Positions 25,123 through 34,257 of a DNA stretch of 64,000 nt are shown here, piece by piece. Made by a program: the position numbers and the translations under genes. The stretch is taken from contig NZ_FOKA01000007.1 of assembly GCF_900111925.1 (NCBI RefSeq), positions 62,001 to 126,000 on the forward strand, written 5' to 3'. The notes below the pieces were generated by a model. That model made no database searches. It worked only from the letters and a program-made list of their open reading frames with translations, and was not told where the DNA came from. This DNA is from Cellulomonas marina (GTDB taxonomy: Bacteria > Actinomycetota > Actinomycetes > Actinomycetales > Cellulomonadaceae). How positions within the stretch are numbered: the first letter of the stretch is position 1; the number at the start of each line of letters is the position of its first letter.

Positions 25123-25836
25123 ATGCGCACCACGACCCGCACCCGTCTGGCGGCCGCGTTCCTGCTGGCCTCCGGCCTCACGCTGACCGCCTGCAGCAGC
25201 TCCGACACCGCCGAGGCCGGCGCCGCCGCCTCCTCCGCCGCGGAGGACGTCACGGGCTCGGAGGGCACGGGCGACGACATGGCGAGCGAGTCCGCCGCCC
25301 CGAGCCCGTCCGAGGAGGAGGACATGACGACGGCCGACCCGGCCGCGATGCTCGTCGGCCCCGGCTGCGCCGACTACGCCGCGATGGTGCCCGAGGGCGC
25401 CGGCTCGGTCGAGGGCATGAGCGCCGACCCCGTCGCCACGGCCGCCTCGAACAACCCGCTGCTGAAGACCCTCGTCCAGGCCGTCTCCGGGCAGCTCAAT
25501 TCCGAGGTGAACCTCGTCGACACGCTGAACGGCGGCGAGTTCACGGTGTTCGCGCCCGTCGACGACGCCTTCGCCAAGATCGACCCGGCGACGATCGAGT
25601 CCCTCAAGACCGACGCCGCGACGCTGTCGAGCATCCTCACCTACCACGTGGTCGAGGGCCAGGTGGCCCCGGACGAGATCGTCGGCGACCACGCGACCGT
25701 CCAGGGCGGCACGGTCACCGTCAGCGGCGAGGGCGACGCCCTCAAGGTGAACGACGCCAACGTCATCTGCGGTGGCGTGCAGACCGCCAACGCGACGGTC
25801 TACCTCATCGACTCGGTGCTCATGCCCACCATGTGA
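25123..25836 (+). CDS. Fasciclin (FAS1) domain lipoprotein
   Basis: The ATG at 25123 behind AGGGAG opens a 237-residue secreted protein: signal [20 protein letters not shown] with a lipobox Cys, then an Ala/Ser/Glu-rich linker, then one FAS1 domain from about residue 105. The domain shows [53 protein letters not shown] and [13 protein letters not shown] [14 protein letters not shown]1 proteins are surface adhesion or binding proteins. In mycobacteria the FAS1 proteins MPT70/MPT83 are controlled by SigK, whose gene pair lies 1 kb downstream here. A terminator hairpin follows. Confidence 0.93.
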   Translation: MRTTTRTRLAAAFLLASGLTLTACSSSDTAEAGAAASSAAEDVTGSEGTGDDMASESAAPSPSEEEDMTTADPAAMLVGPGCADYAAMVPEGAGSVEGMSADPVATAASNNPLLKTLVQAVSGQLNSEVNLVDTLNGGEFTVFAPVDDAFAKIDPATIESLKTDAATLSSILTYHVVEGQVAPDEIVGDHATVQGGTVTVSGEGDALKVNDANVICGGVQTANATVYLIDSVLMPTM

Positions 25837-25889
25837 CGCACCTGCCCGGACCCGCACGCGCCCCGGCGCACGCGGGTCCGCGGCGGTCC

Positions 25890-25923
25890 GGCCCCCTCCC
25901 TGCAGCAGCGCGGGGAGGGGGCC
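25890..25923 (+). terminator. Terminator after the fasciclin gene
   Basis: GGCCCCCTCCC (25890-25900) pairs exactly with GGGAGGGGGCC (25913-25923) around a 12-base loop, 54 bases after the fasciclin stop. Confidence 0.75.
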
Positions 25924-25969
25924 GCGCTGCGTCACGCCCGGGACGGCCGCCCGCCGCCGCGGGTCCGCC

Positions 25970-26060
25970 GTCCGGCGTCCCCCCTCCGTGTCCGCCGTCC
26001 GGGGTCCCCCGTCCGTGTCCCCCGCTCGTGTCCCCCGCTCGTGTCCCCCGTCCGTGTCCA
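25970..26060. repeat. C/T-rich tandem repeat upstream of the flavodoxin-like gene
   Basis: Variants of TCCCCCGTCCGTG repeat about seven times, in near-perfect 13-base steps at the end (CCGCTCGTGTCCC). The tract fills most of the space before the next start codon and leaves no clear ribosome-binding site. It is not coding. Confidence 0.75.
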
Positions 26061-26099
26061 GCGCTCGCGGCGCCTCCGCCCGCGGGGCAGCATCGCGGC

Positions 26100-26756
26100 A
26101 TGTCGCAGACGACCTCGGCCGCCTCCCCCGACGACGTCGGCGAGCGCCCCGCCGACCTCACCGCCCTCGTGCTCGTGGGCACGCTGACCCCCTCGCCGGC
26201 GCCGTCCAGCAGCGAGCTCCTGGGCCGCCAGCTCCTCGAGGCGCTGCGCCCGCACGGCGTCACCGGCACGGTCGTGCGCCTCGTCGACCACGACGTGAAG
26301 CCCGGCGTGCAGGTGGACATGGGCGAGGGCGACGCCTGGCCGGCGATCCGGCAGCAGGTGCTCGCCGCGGACGTCCTCGTCCTCGCGACGCCCATCTGGA
26401 TGGGGCAGCCGTCGAGCGTCATCAAGCGTGCGCTCGAGCGCCTGGACGCGGAGCTGTCGGAGACCGACGACGAGGGACGGCTGCTCACCTACGGCAAGGT
26501 CGCCGCGGTGGCCGTGGTCGGCAACGAGGACGGCGCGCACCACCTGAGCGCGGAGCTGTTCCAGGCGCTCGACGACGTCGGCTTCACGATCCCTGCGCAG
26601 GCCGTCACCTACTGGGTCGGCGAGGCGATGGGCGGCGTCGACTACCAGGACCTCGACCCGACGCCCGAGACCGTCACCAGCACGACGGCCACGGTCGCCG
26701 CGCACACCGCGCACCTGGCGCGGCTGCTCAAGGGCTCGCCCTACCCGCCCTCCTGA
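26100..26756 (+). CDS. Flavodoxin-fold NAD(P)H-dependent oxidoreductase
   Basis: A 218-residue flavoprotein of the NADPH-dependent FMN reductase/WrbA-like fold. Visible features: LVLVGTLTPSPAPSSSELL (phosphate-binding loop after the first strand), VLVLATPIWMGQPSSVIKRA (FMN-contacting W-M-G loop typical of this fold), and VAAVAVVGNEDGAHHLSAEL. It may act as a quinone or flavin reductase; the substrate is unknown. The start codon follows the C/T-rich repeat and has no clear Shine-Dalgarno box, so a leaderless start is possible. It converges on rskA with a terminator between. Confidence 0.82.
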   Translation: MSQTTSAASPDDVGERPADLTALVLVGTLTPSPAPSSSELLGRQLLEALRPHGVTGTVVRLVDHDVKPGVQVDMGEGDAWPAIRQQVLAADVLVLATPIWMGQPSSVIKRALERLDAELSETDDEGRLLTYGKVAAVAVVGNEDGAHHLSAELFQALDDVGFTIPAQAVTYWVGEAMGGVDYQDLDPTPETVTSTTATVAAHTAHLARLLKGSPYPPS

Positions 26757-26806
26757 GACGACGAGGGCCGGCGCCGAGCTCGCGCGGCCGCCCGGACGGC
26801 GTGCGC

Positions 26807-26837
26807 GACGGGCGGGTCCGGCACGGACCCGCCCGTC
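26807..26837. terminator. Bidirectional terminator between the flavodoxin-like gene and rskA
   Basis: GACGGGCGGGTCCG (26807-26820) and CGGACCCGCCCGTC (26824-26837) form a perfect 14-bp stem with a 3-base loop, between two convergent genes. Confidence 0.85.
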
Positions 26838-26840
26838 GGC

Positions 26841-27773
26841 TCAGGCCTGGGTGAGGAGGACGACGGGAGTCGTCGTCGGCTGCTGCGACCCGCCCTCGGG
26901 CTCGACGGAGACGGCCAGCGAGCCGACCCCGCCCGTGTCGACGAGCCGCACGAGCGACCCGCCCTCGTCGGTGAGCACCCCGGCGGACGTGATGACGCCC
27001 TCGTCGACCAGCCAGAGCTGGTAGACGCTGCCCGCCTCGGGCTCGGGGACGCCGGTCGCGCTGAAGAGCGAGCGGTCGTCGGTGAAGACGGCGGTCGCCG
27101 TTCCGCCACCGGTGACGGAGCCGCGCACGAGCACGGCCGACGGGTCGGTGAGCAGGTCGGCGATCTGCTGCGCCGTGCGCCGCTGCACCTCCTCGACCTG
27201 CGCCTGCGCGAGCTCCGCCCGCTCGGCGCGCTGCGCCTGCTGCAGGGCCAGGGCCCCGGGCACCCCGGCGGCGACGACGAGCGCCGCCGCGACGCCGGCC
27301 CAGCGCACCGCCCGCGGCCGCCGCAACGGCACCACGGGGGCGAGCGGGCGCTCGTCGGGCGCGGGGTGGCTGTCAGCAGGGGCCGGCGGGGGCACGACGA
27401 CCGGTGCGATCGGGACGTCGGCCGGGACGTCGGCCGGGACGTCGGCCCGGACGTCGGCCCGGGTATCGGCCTGGACGTCGACCCGCGCGCCCCCCGGCGC
27501 GCGACCCCCCGGACGCTCCTGCGCCTGACCGGCCACGGCCGCGAGCACGGCGGCACGCAGGGCGGCGGGCGGCTCGCCGGCGACGGCACCGCCGAGCTCG
27601 GCCGCGACGGCCCGCAGGTCCGCCAGCTCCGCGGCGGCCCCGGCGTCGGCGGCGACGAGCCGCTCGACGGCCCGGCGCTCGACGTCGTCCACCGCGTCGA
27701 GGGCGTAGGCGCCCAGCAGCGTGCGGACGTCGTCCGTGCCGTCCACGCCGGTCGTCCCCGTCACGCCGCTCAC
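26841..27773 (-). CDS. rskA: Anti-sigma-K factor (RskA family)
   Basis: A 310-residue single-pass membrane anti-sigma factor. The GTG at 27773 overlaps the sigma stop (GTGA), so the two are translationally coupled. The N-terminal cytosolic sigma-binding part reads VRTLLGAYALDAVDDVERRA, with AAAELADLRAVAAELG. A low-complexity linker encodes ADVPADV repeats. The membrane segment is WAGVAAALVVAAGVPGALAL, and the outer RskA domain has VLVRGSVTGGGTATAVFTDD, SVYQLWLVDEGVI and GSLAVSVEPEGGS. It should hold SigK inactive until regulated proteolysis releases it. Confidence 0.92.
   Translation of the reverse strand: MSGVTGTTGVDGTDDVRTLLGAYALDAVDDVERRAVERLVAADAGAAAELADLRAVAAELGGAVAGEPPAALRAAVLAAVAGQAQERPGGRAPGGARVDVQADTRADVRADVPADVPADVPIAPVVVPPPAPADSHPAPDERPLAPVVPLRRPRAVRWAGVAAALVVAAGVPGALALQQAQRAERAELAQAQVEEVQRRTAQQIADLLTDPSAVLVRGSVTGGGTATAVFTDDRSLFSATGVPEPEAGSVYQLWLVDEGVITSAGVLTDEGGSLVRLVDTGGVGSLAVSVEPEGGSQQPTTTPVVLLTQA
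27412..27483. repeat. 12-bp in-frame repeats in the RskA linker
   Basis: About six units of GGGACGTCGGCC encode ADVP/ADVR tetrapeptides between the cytosolic domain and the membrane segment of RskA. Confidence 0.8.
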
Positions 27774-28345
27774 CGGTCCACCTCCAGGCAGTCGCGCAGG
27801 CGCAGCAGGCCGTCGCGGATCCGGGTCTTCACCGTGGGCAGCGGCACCTCCAGCTCGTCGGCGACCTCCCGGTAGGAGCGGCCGCCGTAGTAGGCCAGCA
27901 CGATCGCGCCGCGCTGGCGCGGGGTCAGGGCGTCGAGGCAGCGACGCACGCCCTCGACCTCCAGGCCCTGCTCCACCTCCTCGACGACGACGTCGACCTC
28001 CACCTCGCCGCTGGCGTCGAGCACGCGCTGGTCGCGGTCGCGCTGTGCCTGCGTGGCGCGCACGCGGTCGACGGCGCGACGGTGGGCGAGCGTGACGGTC
28101 CAGGTGCGCGCCGACCCCAGCGTCGGGTCGAAGCGCGCGGCGGTCCGCCAGACCTCGAGCCAGACCTCCTGGGTGACCTCCGCCGCGTGGTCCGGGTCGC
28201 GGAGGACGCCCAGGCAGGTGCCGTAGACGGACCGCCCGATCTCGTCGTAGAGCCGGGCGAAGGCGTCCTGGTCCCCGTCGGCGCACGCCAGCAGGAGGGC
28301 GTCGGCCGCCCGGGGCCCCGCCGTGCGCTGGGAGGTGGCGTCCAC
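27770..28345 (-). CDS. sigK: ECF RNA polymerase sigma factor SigK
   Basis: The GTG at 28345 gives 191 residues. Region 2 reads ACADGDQDAFARLYDEIGRS, VYGTCLGVLRDPDHAAEVTQ and EVWLEVWRTAARFDP, then a RTWTVTLAHRRAVDRVR helix. Region 4 reads LTPRQRGAIVLAYYGGRSYR, EVADELEVPLPTVKTRIRDG. It binds RNA polymerase core and directs a small envelope-stress regulon. The overlapping rskA encodes its membrane inhibitor. The fasciclin gene nearby is a natural candidate target. Confidence 0.92.
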   Translation of the reverse strand: MDATSQRTAGPRAADALLLACADGDQDAFARLYDEIGRSVYGTCLGVLRDPDHAAEVTQEVWLEVWRTAARFDPTLGSARTWTVTLAHRRAVDRVRATQAQRDRDQRVLDASGEVEVDVVVEEVEQGLEVEGVRRCLDALTPRQRGAIVLAYYGGRSYREVADELEVPLPTVKTRIRDGLLRLRDCLEVDR

Positions 28346-28705
28346 GCGCGACAGTGTGGCCGACGCACCCCCGCCCTGCCCGGCGGTGCACCCGGCGCGG
28401 CGTGGACCTGCGCCCGGGTGCCTCACGGCGGGCGCGACGAGGCCCGTGGTCCCCCGGGGTGCGCCCCCTGACGCGCCCCGGGGGGCCGGCCGGGGGTGCA
28501 CCGGGCCGTGCGGACCGGCGGACCGGCCGACGAGGGCGCGCGCCCGGTGGCGGGTGCGCGCACGTGTCACGCCCATGGCGGCCCTCCCCGTCCGGCCGCG
28601 ACGCGGCACGTCGTGCAGCGCCCGGTCCGTGCGCCGGGCTGCCCTGCACCCGGTGTTCGGAGCCCGCCGCTGCCCGGACGGGTCCTGTGCGGCAGACTTC
28701 CCGGC
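28346..28705. other. Divergent region between sigK and the ATP-grasp gene (360 bases)
   Basis: Extremely GC-rich, with C/G runs and no family-like reading frame. It must contain the sigK promoter on the minus strand and the promoter of the ATP-grasp operon on the plus strand. I see no clear -10/-35 pairs or operator repeats. Confidence 0.4.
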
Positions 28706-31531
28706 GTGACCGACCTGCTGTCCTCCGTCCCCCTCGCGGGCGCCGACGGGCCGGACGGCCGGCGGGGTGGCCGGCGGGGTGGGGGCGTCGCGCACCGGCC
28801 GGACTGGGGCTGGCTCGAGGACCCGGCGGACGCCCCGACGCCCGAGGTGCTGGCGCGCGCCCGGGAGGCGGCGGACCGGCTCCTCGCCGACCACGGCGTC
28901 ACCTACGGCGGCGACCGCAGGGACGGCGACGACGCCTGGCGCCTCGACCCCGAGCCCGTCATCGTCGACGAGGGCGAGTGGCAGCGCCTCGACCGCGGCC
29001 TCGCCCAGCGCGCGCTCCTGCTCGACGCCGTGCTCCAGGACCTGTACGGGCCCCGTCGCCTGCTCTCGGACCGGCTGCTGCCGCCGCACGTGGTGCTGGC
29101 CCACCCCGGCTTCCTGCGGGAGGTCGACGGGGTGCGGCTGCCGGGCCGCCGCGAGCTCGTGCTGACGGCCACGGACCTCGTGCGCGACGCGTCGGGCGGC
29201 TGGTGCGCGGTGGCGGACCGGACGCAGGCGCCGTCGGGCGCGGGCTACGCCATGGAGGACCGGCGGGTCGTCTCGCAGGTGATGGCCGGGGTGTACCGGC
29301 AGGCGTCGATCGCGCGCCTCGGCCCCTTCTTCCGCGCCCTGCGCACGGCCCTGCACGCCGTGCGGCCGGCCTCCTCCGACGGCGCGGGCGCGATCGTCCT
29401 GCTCACGAGCGGCGAGGCCAGCGAGACCGCCTTCGACCAGGCCTACCTGGCGTCCATGCTCGGCCTGCCGCTGGTGGAGGGCTCCGACCTCGTCGTGCGC
29501 GGCGGGCGGGTGTGGCTGCACGGGCTCGACGGGCTCGAGCGGGTGGACGTCGTCCTGCGCCGCCTCGACGCCGACTGGTGCGACCCGCTGGACCTGCGGG
29601 CGGGCTCCCGCCTCGGCGTCCCCGGCCTCGTGCGGGCGGTGCGCGGCGGCGCCGTCAGCGTCGTCAACCCGCTGGGCTCGTCCGTGCTGGAGAGCCCCGC
29701 CCTGCTGCGCTACCTGCCGCGGCTGGCCCGTGTCGTGCTCGACGAGGACCTGCTGCTGCCGTCCGCGCCGACCTGGTGGTGCGGGGAGGAGGCCGCGCGC
29801 GCCCACGTGCTCACGCGGCTGGACCGCCTCACCCTCCTGCCGACGACGCACGGCCCGGGCTCGGGCGCCGTCCTCGGCTGGCAGCTCGACGCCGCCGGCC
29901 GCGCCGCCCTGCGCGCCCGGATCGAGGCCGAGCCGTGGGCGTGGGTGGCGCAGGAGCCGGTGGGGCCGTCGGGGCCGGTCGTCGACCTGGCGGCGGCGGA
30001 GCCCGAGGGGCCGGACGCGCTCGTCCCGCCCCCGACGGGCGACCTCCTCCCGGCACCGGGAGCACCGGGGACCCCGGGGGGGCGCGCGGCCGACGCGGCC
30101 GGCGGCCCGGCGGCGGCGGTCCTGCGCACCTTCGCCGTCGCGCACCACGAGGGCTACACCGTCATGGCCGGCGGTCTCGCCCGGGTCTCGGCGGGGCCGG
30201 TCGTCTCGTCGGCGCTGGGAGCGGCCGCCAAGGACGTGTGGGTGCTGGCGAACCCGGACGCCGCGCGGCCGCCGACGCAGGAGATGCCGGTCGTCACGGT
30301 GACGGGGGTCGCGCGACGCGACGGCACCGGGGACGACCGCGGCGGCACGGTCGAGATGTCGGTCGAGATGTTCGACGAGGGCCCGCAGCGCGTCACGGGC
30401 CTGTCGCCGCGCACGGCGGAGAACCTGTGGTGGCTCGGCCGGTACGCCGAGCGCGCGGAGGACACCGTGCGCGTGCTGCGGGCCGTCGGCGACCGCTGGG
30501 ACGACTACCACCGCACGCCGTGGTCGCCGGGGGGCCGGGCGCTCGCCGCCCTGCTGGCCAGCCTCGTGCCGGCGGCGGTACCGGCGGGTGCCTCGGCCGG
30601 CACGTCGGACGGCACCTCCGTCGTCCCCGTGGCCGGTCCCCCGCCGGGCACCGTCGACGCGGACGGCCGCCTCGTCGCCCCGCGCCTGCGCGACCTCATG
30701 CTCGACGACCGCACGCCCGGGACGGTGGCCGCGTCGGTGCGCCGCAGCGCGCGCGCCGCGGGGGCCGTCCGCGACCAGCTCTCCCCCGACGCCTTCGGGC
30801 CGCTGGCCCGCATCGAGCGCGCCCTGCGCGACGAGCGGCTGCGCGTGCGCCCGGGCTCCCCGGGCCAGGGGCCGGCCGTGACCGCCGGCCTGCGCGGGAC
30901 GCTCGACCGCGTGCTCGAGGGGCTGCTGGCCCTGGCGGGGGTGTCGTCCGAGGGGCTCGTGCGCGACTCGGGGTGGCGGTTCCTCGACGCGGGCCGGCGC
31001 ATCGAGCGGGCCCAGCACCTCGTGACCACGCTGCTGGGCACCGTCGTGCAGGCCCGGCCGCCGCAGGTGGACGACCTCGTCCTCGAGAGCGTCCTGCTCG
31101 TGCACGAGTCGGCCATGACCTACCGCCGGCGGCAGCAGGGCCGTGGCGTCGAGGCGGGCGGGCTGCTCGAGCTGCTCGTCCAGGACCGCACCAACCCCCG
31201 GTCGCTGGCCTACCAGCTGCACCGCCTGCGCGACGACCTCACCGCCGTCCCCGGCACCGGCCGCGCGCCGGACCAGCGCGACCACCTGCTGGCGGACGTC
31301 GTCGACCTCGTCGAGGAGCTCGAGGCCGTGCCGGTCGCCGCCGCCGTCGAGGACGACGGGCGGCGCGGGCGGCTCGCGGAGCAGCTCGAGTCCATGCGCT
31401 GGCGGCTGCTGGCGCTCGCCGACGAGGTCGAGCGCGTGCACATGGCCCGGCCGCTGCCGGTGCGCAGCCTCGAGGACCCGTGGGACGCCGGCGACCTGCG
31501 CGGCCCCCTGGACGGGCGGGGCACCCCGTGA
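28706..31531 (+). CDS. Circularly permuted ATP-grasp / alpha-E (DUF403) fusion protein
   Basis: A 941-residue protein from the GTG at 28706. Residues about 80-540 are the circularly permuted ATP-grasp type 2 domain: YGPRRLLSDRLLPPHVVLAH, GFLREVDGVRLPGRRELVLT, YAMEDRRVVSQVMAGVYRQA, VNPLGSSVLESPALLRYLP and YTVMAGGLARVS. From about residue 566 comes the alpha-helical alpha-E domain, starting LSPRTAENLWWLGRYAERAE and containing HESAMTYRRRQQGRG and NPRSLAYQLHRLRDDL. The same trio (ATP-grasp, alpha-E, transglutaminase) is conserved in many bacteria and predicted to ligate or modify peptides. The reaction is unproven. The stop overlaps the GTG of the next gene. Confidence 0.93.
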   Translation: MTDLLSSVPLAGADGPDGRRGGRRGGGVAHRPDWGWLEDPADAPTPEVLARAREAADRLLADHGVTYGGDRRDGDDAWRLDPEPVIVDEGEWQRLDRGLAQRALLLDAVLQDLYGPRRLLSDRLLPPHVVLAHPGFLREVDGVRLPGRRELVLTATDLVRDASGGWCAVADRTQAPSGAGYAMEDRRVVSQVMAGVYRQASIARLGPFFRALRTALHAVRPASSDGAGAIVLLTSGEASETAFDQAYLASMLGLPLVEGSDLVVRGGRVWLHGLDGLERVDVVLRRLDADWCDPLDLRAGSRLGVPGLVRAVRGGAVSVVNPLGSSVLESPALLRYLPRLARVVLDEDLLLPSAPTWWCGEEAARAHVLTRLDRLTLLPTTHGPGSGAVLGWQLDAAGRAALRARIEAEPWAWVAQEPVGPSGPVVDLAAAEPEGPDALVPPPTGDLLPAPGAPGTPGGRAADAAGGPAAAVLRTFAVAHHEGYTVMAGGLARVSAGPVVSSALGAAAKDVWVLANPDAARPPTQEMPVVTVTGVARRDGTGDDRGGTVEMSVEMFDEGPQRVTGLSPRTAENLWWLGRYAERAEDTVRVLRAVGDRWDDYHRTPWSPGGRALAALLASLVPAAVPAGASAGTSDGTSVVPVAGPPPGTVDADGRLVAPRLRDLMLDDRTPGTVAASVRRSARAAGAVRDQLSPDAFGPLARIERALRDERLRVRPGSPGQGPAVTAGLRGTLDRVLEGLLALAGVSSEGLVRDSGWRFLDAGRRIERAQHLVTTLLGTVVQARPPQVDDLVLESVLLVHESAMTYRRRQQGRGVEAGGLLELLVQDRTNPRSLAYQLHRLRDDLTAVPGTGRAPDQRDHLLADVVDLVEELEAVPVAAAVEDDGRRGRLAEQLESMRWRLLALADEVERVHMARPLPVRSLEDPWDAGDLRGPLDGRGTP

Positions 31532-32433
31532 GCCGCACCTACGACCTCGTCCACCGCACCCGGTACGTCTACACGGCCCCCGTGACCGGCTCCTACGGCC
31601 GCACGACGACGACCCCCCGCGACCTGCCGGACCAGCGATGCCTGACCACGGCGCTCGTCGTCGACCCCGAGCCGGCCGACACCGCCGCCCACACCGACTG
31701 GTTCGGCAACCGGACCACCTACTACGCCGTCACCACGCCGCACACCGAGCTCGTCGTCACCGCGCGCTCCCGCGTCGAGGTCACGCGCGTGGCGCCCGAT
31801 CCGGCGACGCTGCCGGACCACGCCTGGGAGACGGTGGCCGAGCGGGTGGCGACGGGGGCCGTGGGCACGGACCTGCTCGCCGTCCGGGAGGCGGTGCTGC
31901 CCTCCGCGCACGTGGCCACGACCGACGCCGTCCGCGCCTGGGCGGCCCCGACGTTCACCGCCGGCCGCCCGCTGGCCGAGGTGCTCGTCGAGCTGGCGCA
32001 CCGCATCCGCACGGAGCTGGCCTACCGCTCGGGCTCGACGACGGTGCGCACCACCCAGGACGAGCTCCTGGCCCAGGGCGCGGGCGTCTGCCAGGACTTC
32101 GCGCACCTCATGATCGCCGCGCTGCGTGCCCACGGGCTGCCCGCGCGGTACGTCAGCGGGTACATCGAGACGCGTCCGCGGCCCGGTCGGGAGAAGCTGC
32201 GCGGCGCCGACGCCTCCCACGCCTGGGTGGCCGCCTGGCTGCCCGGGGCCGGCTGGGTGGACGTCGACCCGACGAACGACCGGTTCGTCGACGACCAGTA
32301 CGTCGTCCTGGGCTGGGGCCGCGACTACGACGACGTGCCGCCGCTGCGCGGGGTCATCTTCACCGAGCGGTCCGGCTCGAGCCTCACCGTCGAGGTCGAC
32401 CTCGTGCCCGCCGGCAGCGACCCGTTCCTCTAG
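31528..32433 (+). CDS. Transglutaminase-like cysteine peptidase
   Basis: A 301-residue protein with a beta-rich N-terminal domain (TYDLVHRTRYVYTAPVTGSYG; DWFGNRTTYYAVTTPH) and a transglutaminase-like core. The core holds the catalytic Cys in GAGVCQDFAHLMIAALRAHG, the His in GADASHAWVAAWLPGAGW and the Asp in VDVDPTNDRFVDDQY. It starts at a GTG overlapping the ATP-grasp stop (GTGA), so it is translationally coupled to it. It may be a peptidase or an amide-forming enzyme acting with the ATP-grasp protein. Confidence 0.93.
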   Translation: MSRTYDLVHRTRYVYTAPVTGSYGRTTTTPRDLPDQRCLTTALVVDPEPADTAAHTDWFGNRTTYYAVTTPHTELVVTARSRVEVTRVAPDPATLPDHAWETVAERVATGAVGTDLLAVREAVLPSAHVATTDAVRAWAAPTFTAGRPLAEVLVELAHRIRTELAYRSGSTTVRTTQDELLAQGAGVCQDFAHLMIAALRAHGLPARYVSGYIETRPRPGREKLRGADASHAWVAAWLPGAGWVDVDPTNDRFVDDQYVVLGWGRDYDDVPPLRGVIFTERSGSSLTVEVDLVPAGSDPFL

Positions 32434-32515
32434 GCCGCGCCGCGCGCGGGGCCGTGGCGCCCGGGGCCGTGGCGCGCAGGTCCCCGCGTGGACAGGCGCG
32501 CGGGCGCCGGGGACG

Positions 32516-34176
32516 ATGGGCCCGACGCGGGCGTCACCAGCACCGGGCCGCCCGCCGGCGACGGGGGCGGGTGTGCGGGCGCAGGGGCGACGGACGGTGC
32601 TGCTGGCGGTGCTGCTGGCGGCGCTGCTGGCGGCGCTGCTGGCGGGGGTGCTGGCCGTGCTGTGCGCGACGTCGGCGGTCGCCGTGGCCCGCGACCGGGA
32701 CCGCGCCGACCGGTCGCAGCGGGTCTCGGCGGCCGCCGACGCGCTGCTCGTCGCGCTCCTCGATGCCGAGACGGGCCAGCGCGGCTACCTGCTGACCGGC
32801 GACGACGCGTTCCTGCAGCCCTACGAGGAGGGCCGGCAGCGCGTGCCCGCCGCCCTCGAGCGCCTGCAGGCCGAGGCCGCGGAGGTGCCGGCGGCCCGGG
32901 CCCCCGCCCAGCGGCTCGCCGCCGCGGTCGCGGCGAAGGACCGGCTCGTGCAGCGGATCGTCGCGCTGGCCCGCGCCGGGCAGACCGACGCGGCGGTGCG
33001 GGTCGTCACGGGCGGCACGGGCAAGGCCGCCATGGACGAGGTGCGCGTGCAGGTGGACGAGGTGCGCGCGGCCGCCGGTGCCGCCGCCGGCCGGGCACGG
33101 GCGGCGGCGGACCGGTGGCTCGTCGCCGCGCTGGCCGCCGCGGTCGCCCTCGCCGGTCTGGTGCTGACCCTCGCGCTGCGCCGCGCGGGGGCTGCCGCGC
33201 ACCGGTGGCGGGTGGCGCACGGGCGGGGCGAGGACCGCTTCCGGCGGCTGTTCGAGGGCTCGGTGGTCGGGATGGCGGTCCTCGCGGTCCCACCGGCGGG
33301 CCCGGCCCGCGTGGTGGCCGTCAACCCCGTGCTCGCCGACCTCGTCCGCGTCCCGCGCGAGGGCCTGGTGGGCGCCGACCCGCTCGCGTTCGTCGGGCCG
33401 CAGGACGGCGCCGAGGTGGCCGACGGCGTGCGGCGCTGCGCCTCCGACGGGGTCGAGGAGTACCTCGGCGAGCGCACGCTGCAGCGCCCGGACGGCACCA
33501 CCGCGTTCGTCGTCGTCAGCGTCCGGCCGCTGCCCGAGGTCGACGGGGACACCGGCTGCCTGCTGGAGGTGCTGGACGTCACCGAGCGCCGCGTGACCGA
33601 GGCCGCGCTCGCGCACCAGGCGCTGCACGACCCGCTGACCGACCTGCCGAACCGCGTGCTGGCGCTGGACCACCTCGAGCTCGCCGTGACGCGGCTGACC
33701 CGGGTCGGCGGGCTCGTGGCGGTGGTCTACGTCGACCTCGACGGGTTCAAGGACGTCAACGACCGCCGCGGGCACGCCGTCGGCGACCGCGTCCTCGTCG
33801 AGCAGGCCGCGCGGCTGCGGTCCGTCGTGCGGGACGCGGACACGGCGGCGCGCATGGGCGGCGACGAGTTCCTCGTCGTGTCGCCCGACCTCGCGTCCGC
33901 CGACGACGCCCTGCGGCTGGCGCGGCGGGTCGTGGACGCGCTGGGCCGACCCCTGTCGCTGGGCGGGCACGCGGGCGGCGGTGAGGAGGTCGTCGTCACC
34001 GCGAGTGCGGCGTGGCCGTGGGCGGGGCCGGCACGCCGCCGCTCGCGCTCGTCCGTGCGGCCGACAGCGCGCTGTACGACGCCAAGCGCCGCGGTCGGGC
34101 CCGGGCGGTACTGGCCGGCGACCCGACGGACCCGCGCCCGCCGGTGCCGGGGGAGCAGGCTTCACCCGCGCGCTGA
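32516..34176 (+). CDS. CHASE3-type sensor diguanylate cyclase with a C-terminal frame break
   Basis: Starts at ATG 32516 or GTG 32573. A first membrane helix is made of 12-bp repeats (LLAVLLAALLAALLAGVLAV); then a periplasmic CHASE3-like region with LLDAETGQRGYLLTGDDAFL, a second membrane helix (ALAAAVALAGLVLTLAL), a PAS domain (FRRLFEGSVVGMAVLAV) and GGDEF with LHDPLTDLPNRVLALDHLE, YVDLDGFKDVNDRRGH and RMGGDEFLVV. Near 34004 the frame slips as if one base were missing. The following frame encodes CGVAVGGAG and ALVRAADSALYDAKRRGRA, the expected end of the domain, and stops at 34174-34176. Without the missing base the last helices would be lost. Probably a functional cyclase with a sequence error. 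Confidence 0.8.
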
Positions 34177-34257
34177 CGTGCGACGACGCCCCTGCGGGCG
34201 CATCCTGGTCCGCGCCCCGCGGGACGTGCGGCGGCGGGTCGGGCGTACCGTGCGGAG

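Noticed and set aside
25970..26060. Possible CRISPR or coding repeat
   Set aside because: Contiguous 13-base C/T-rich units without spacers, and no supported reading frame.
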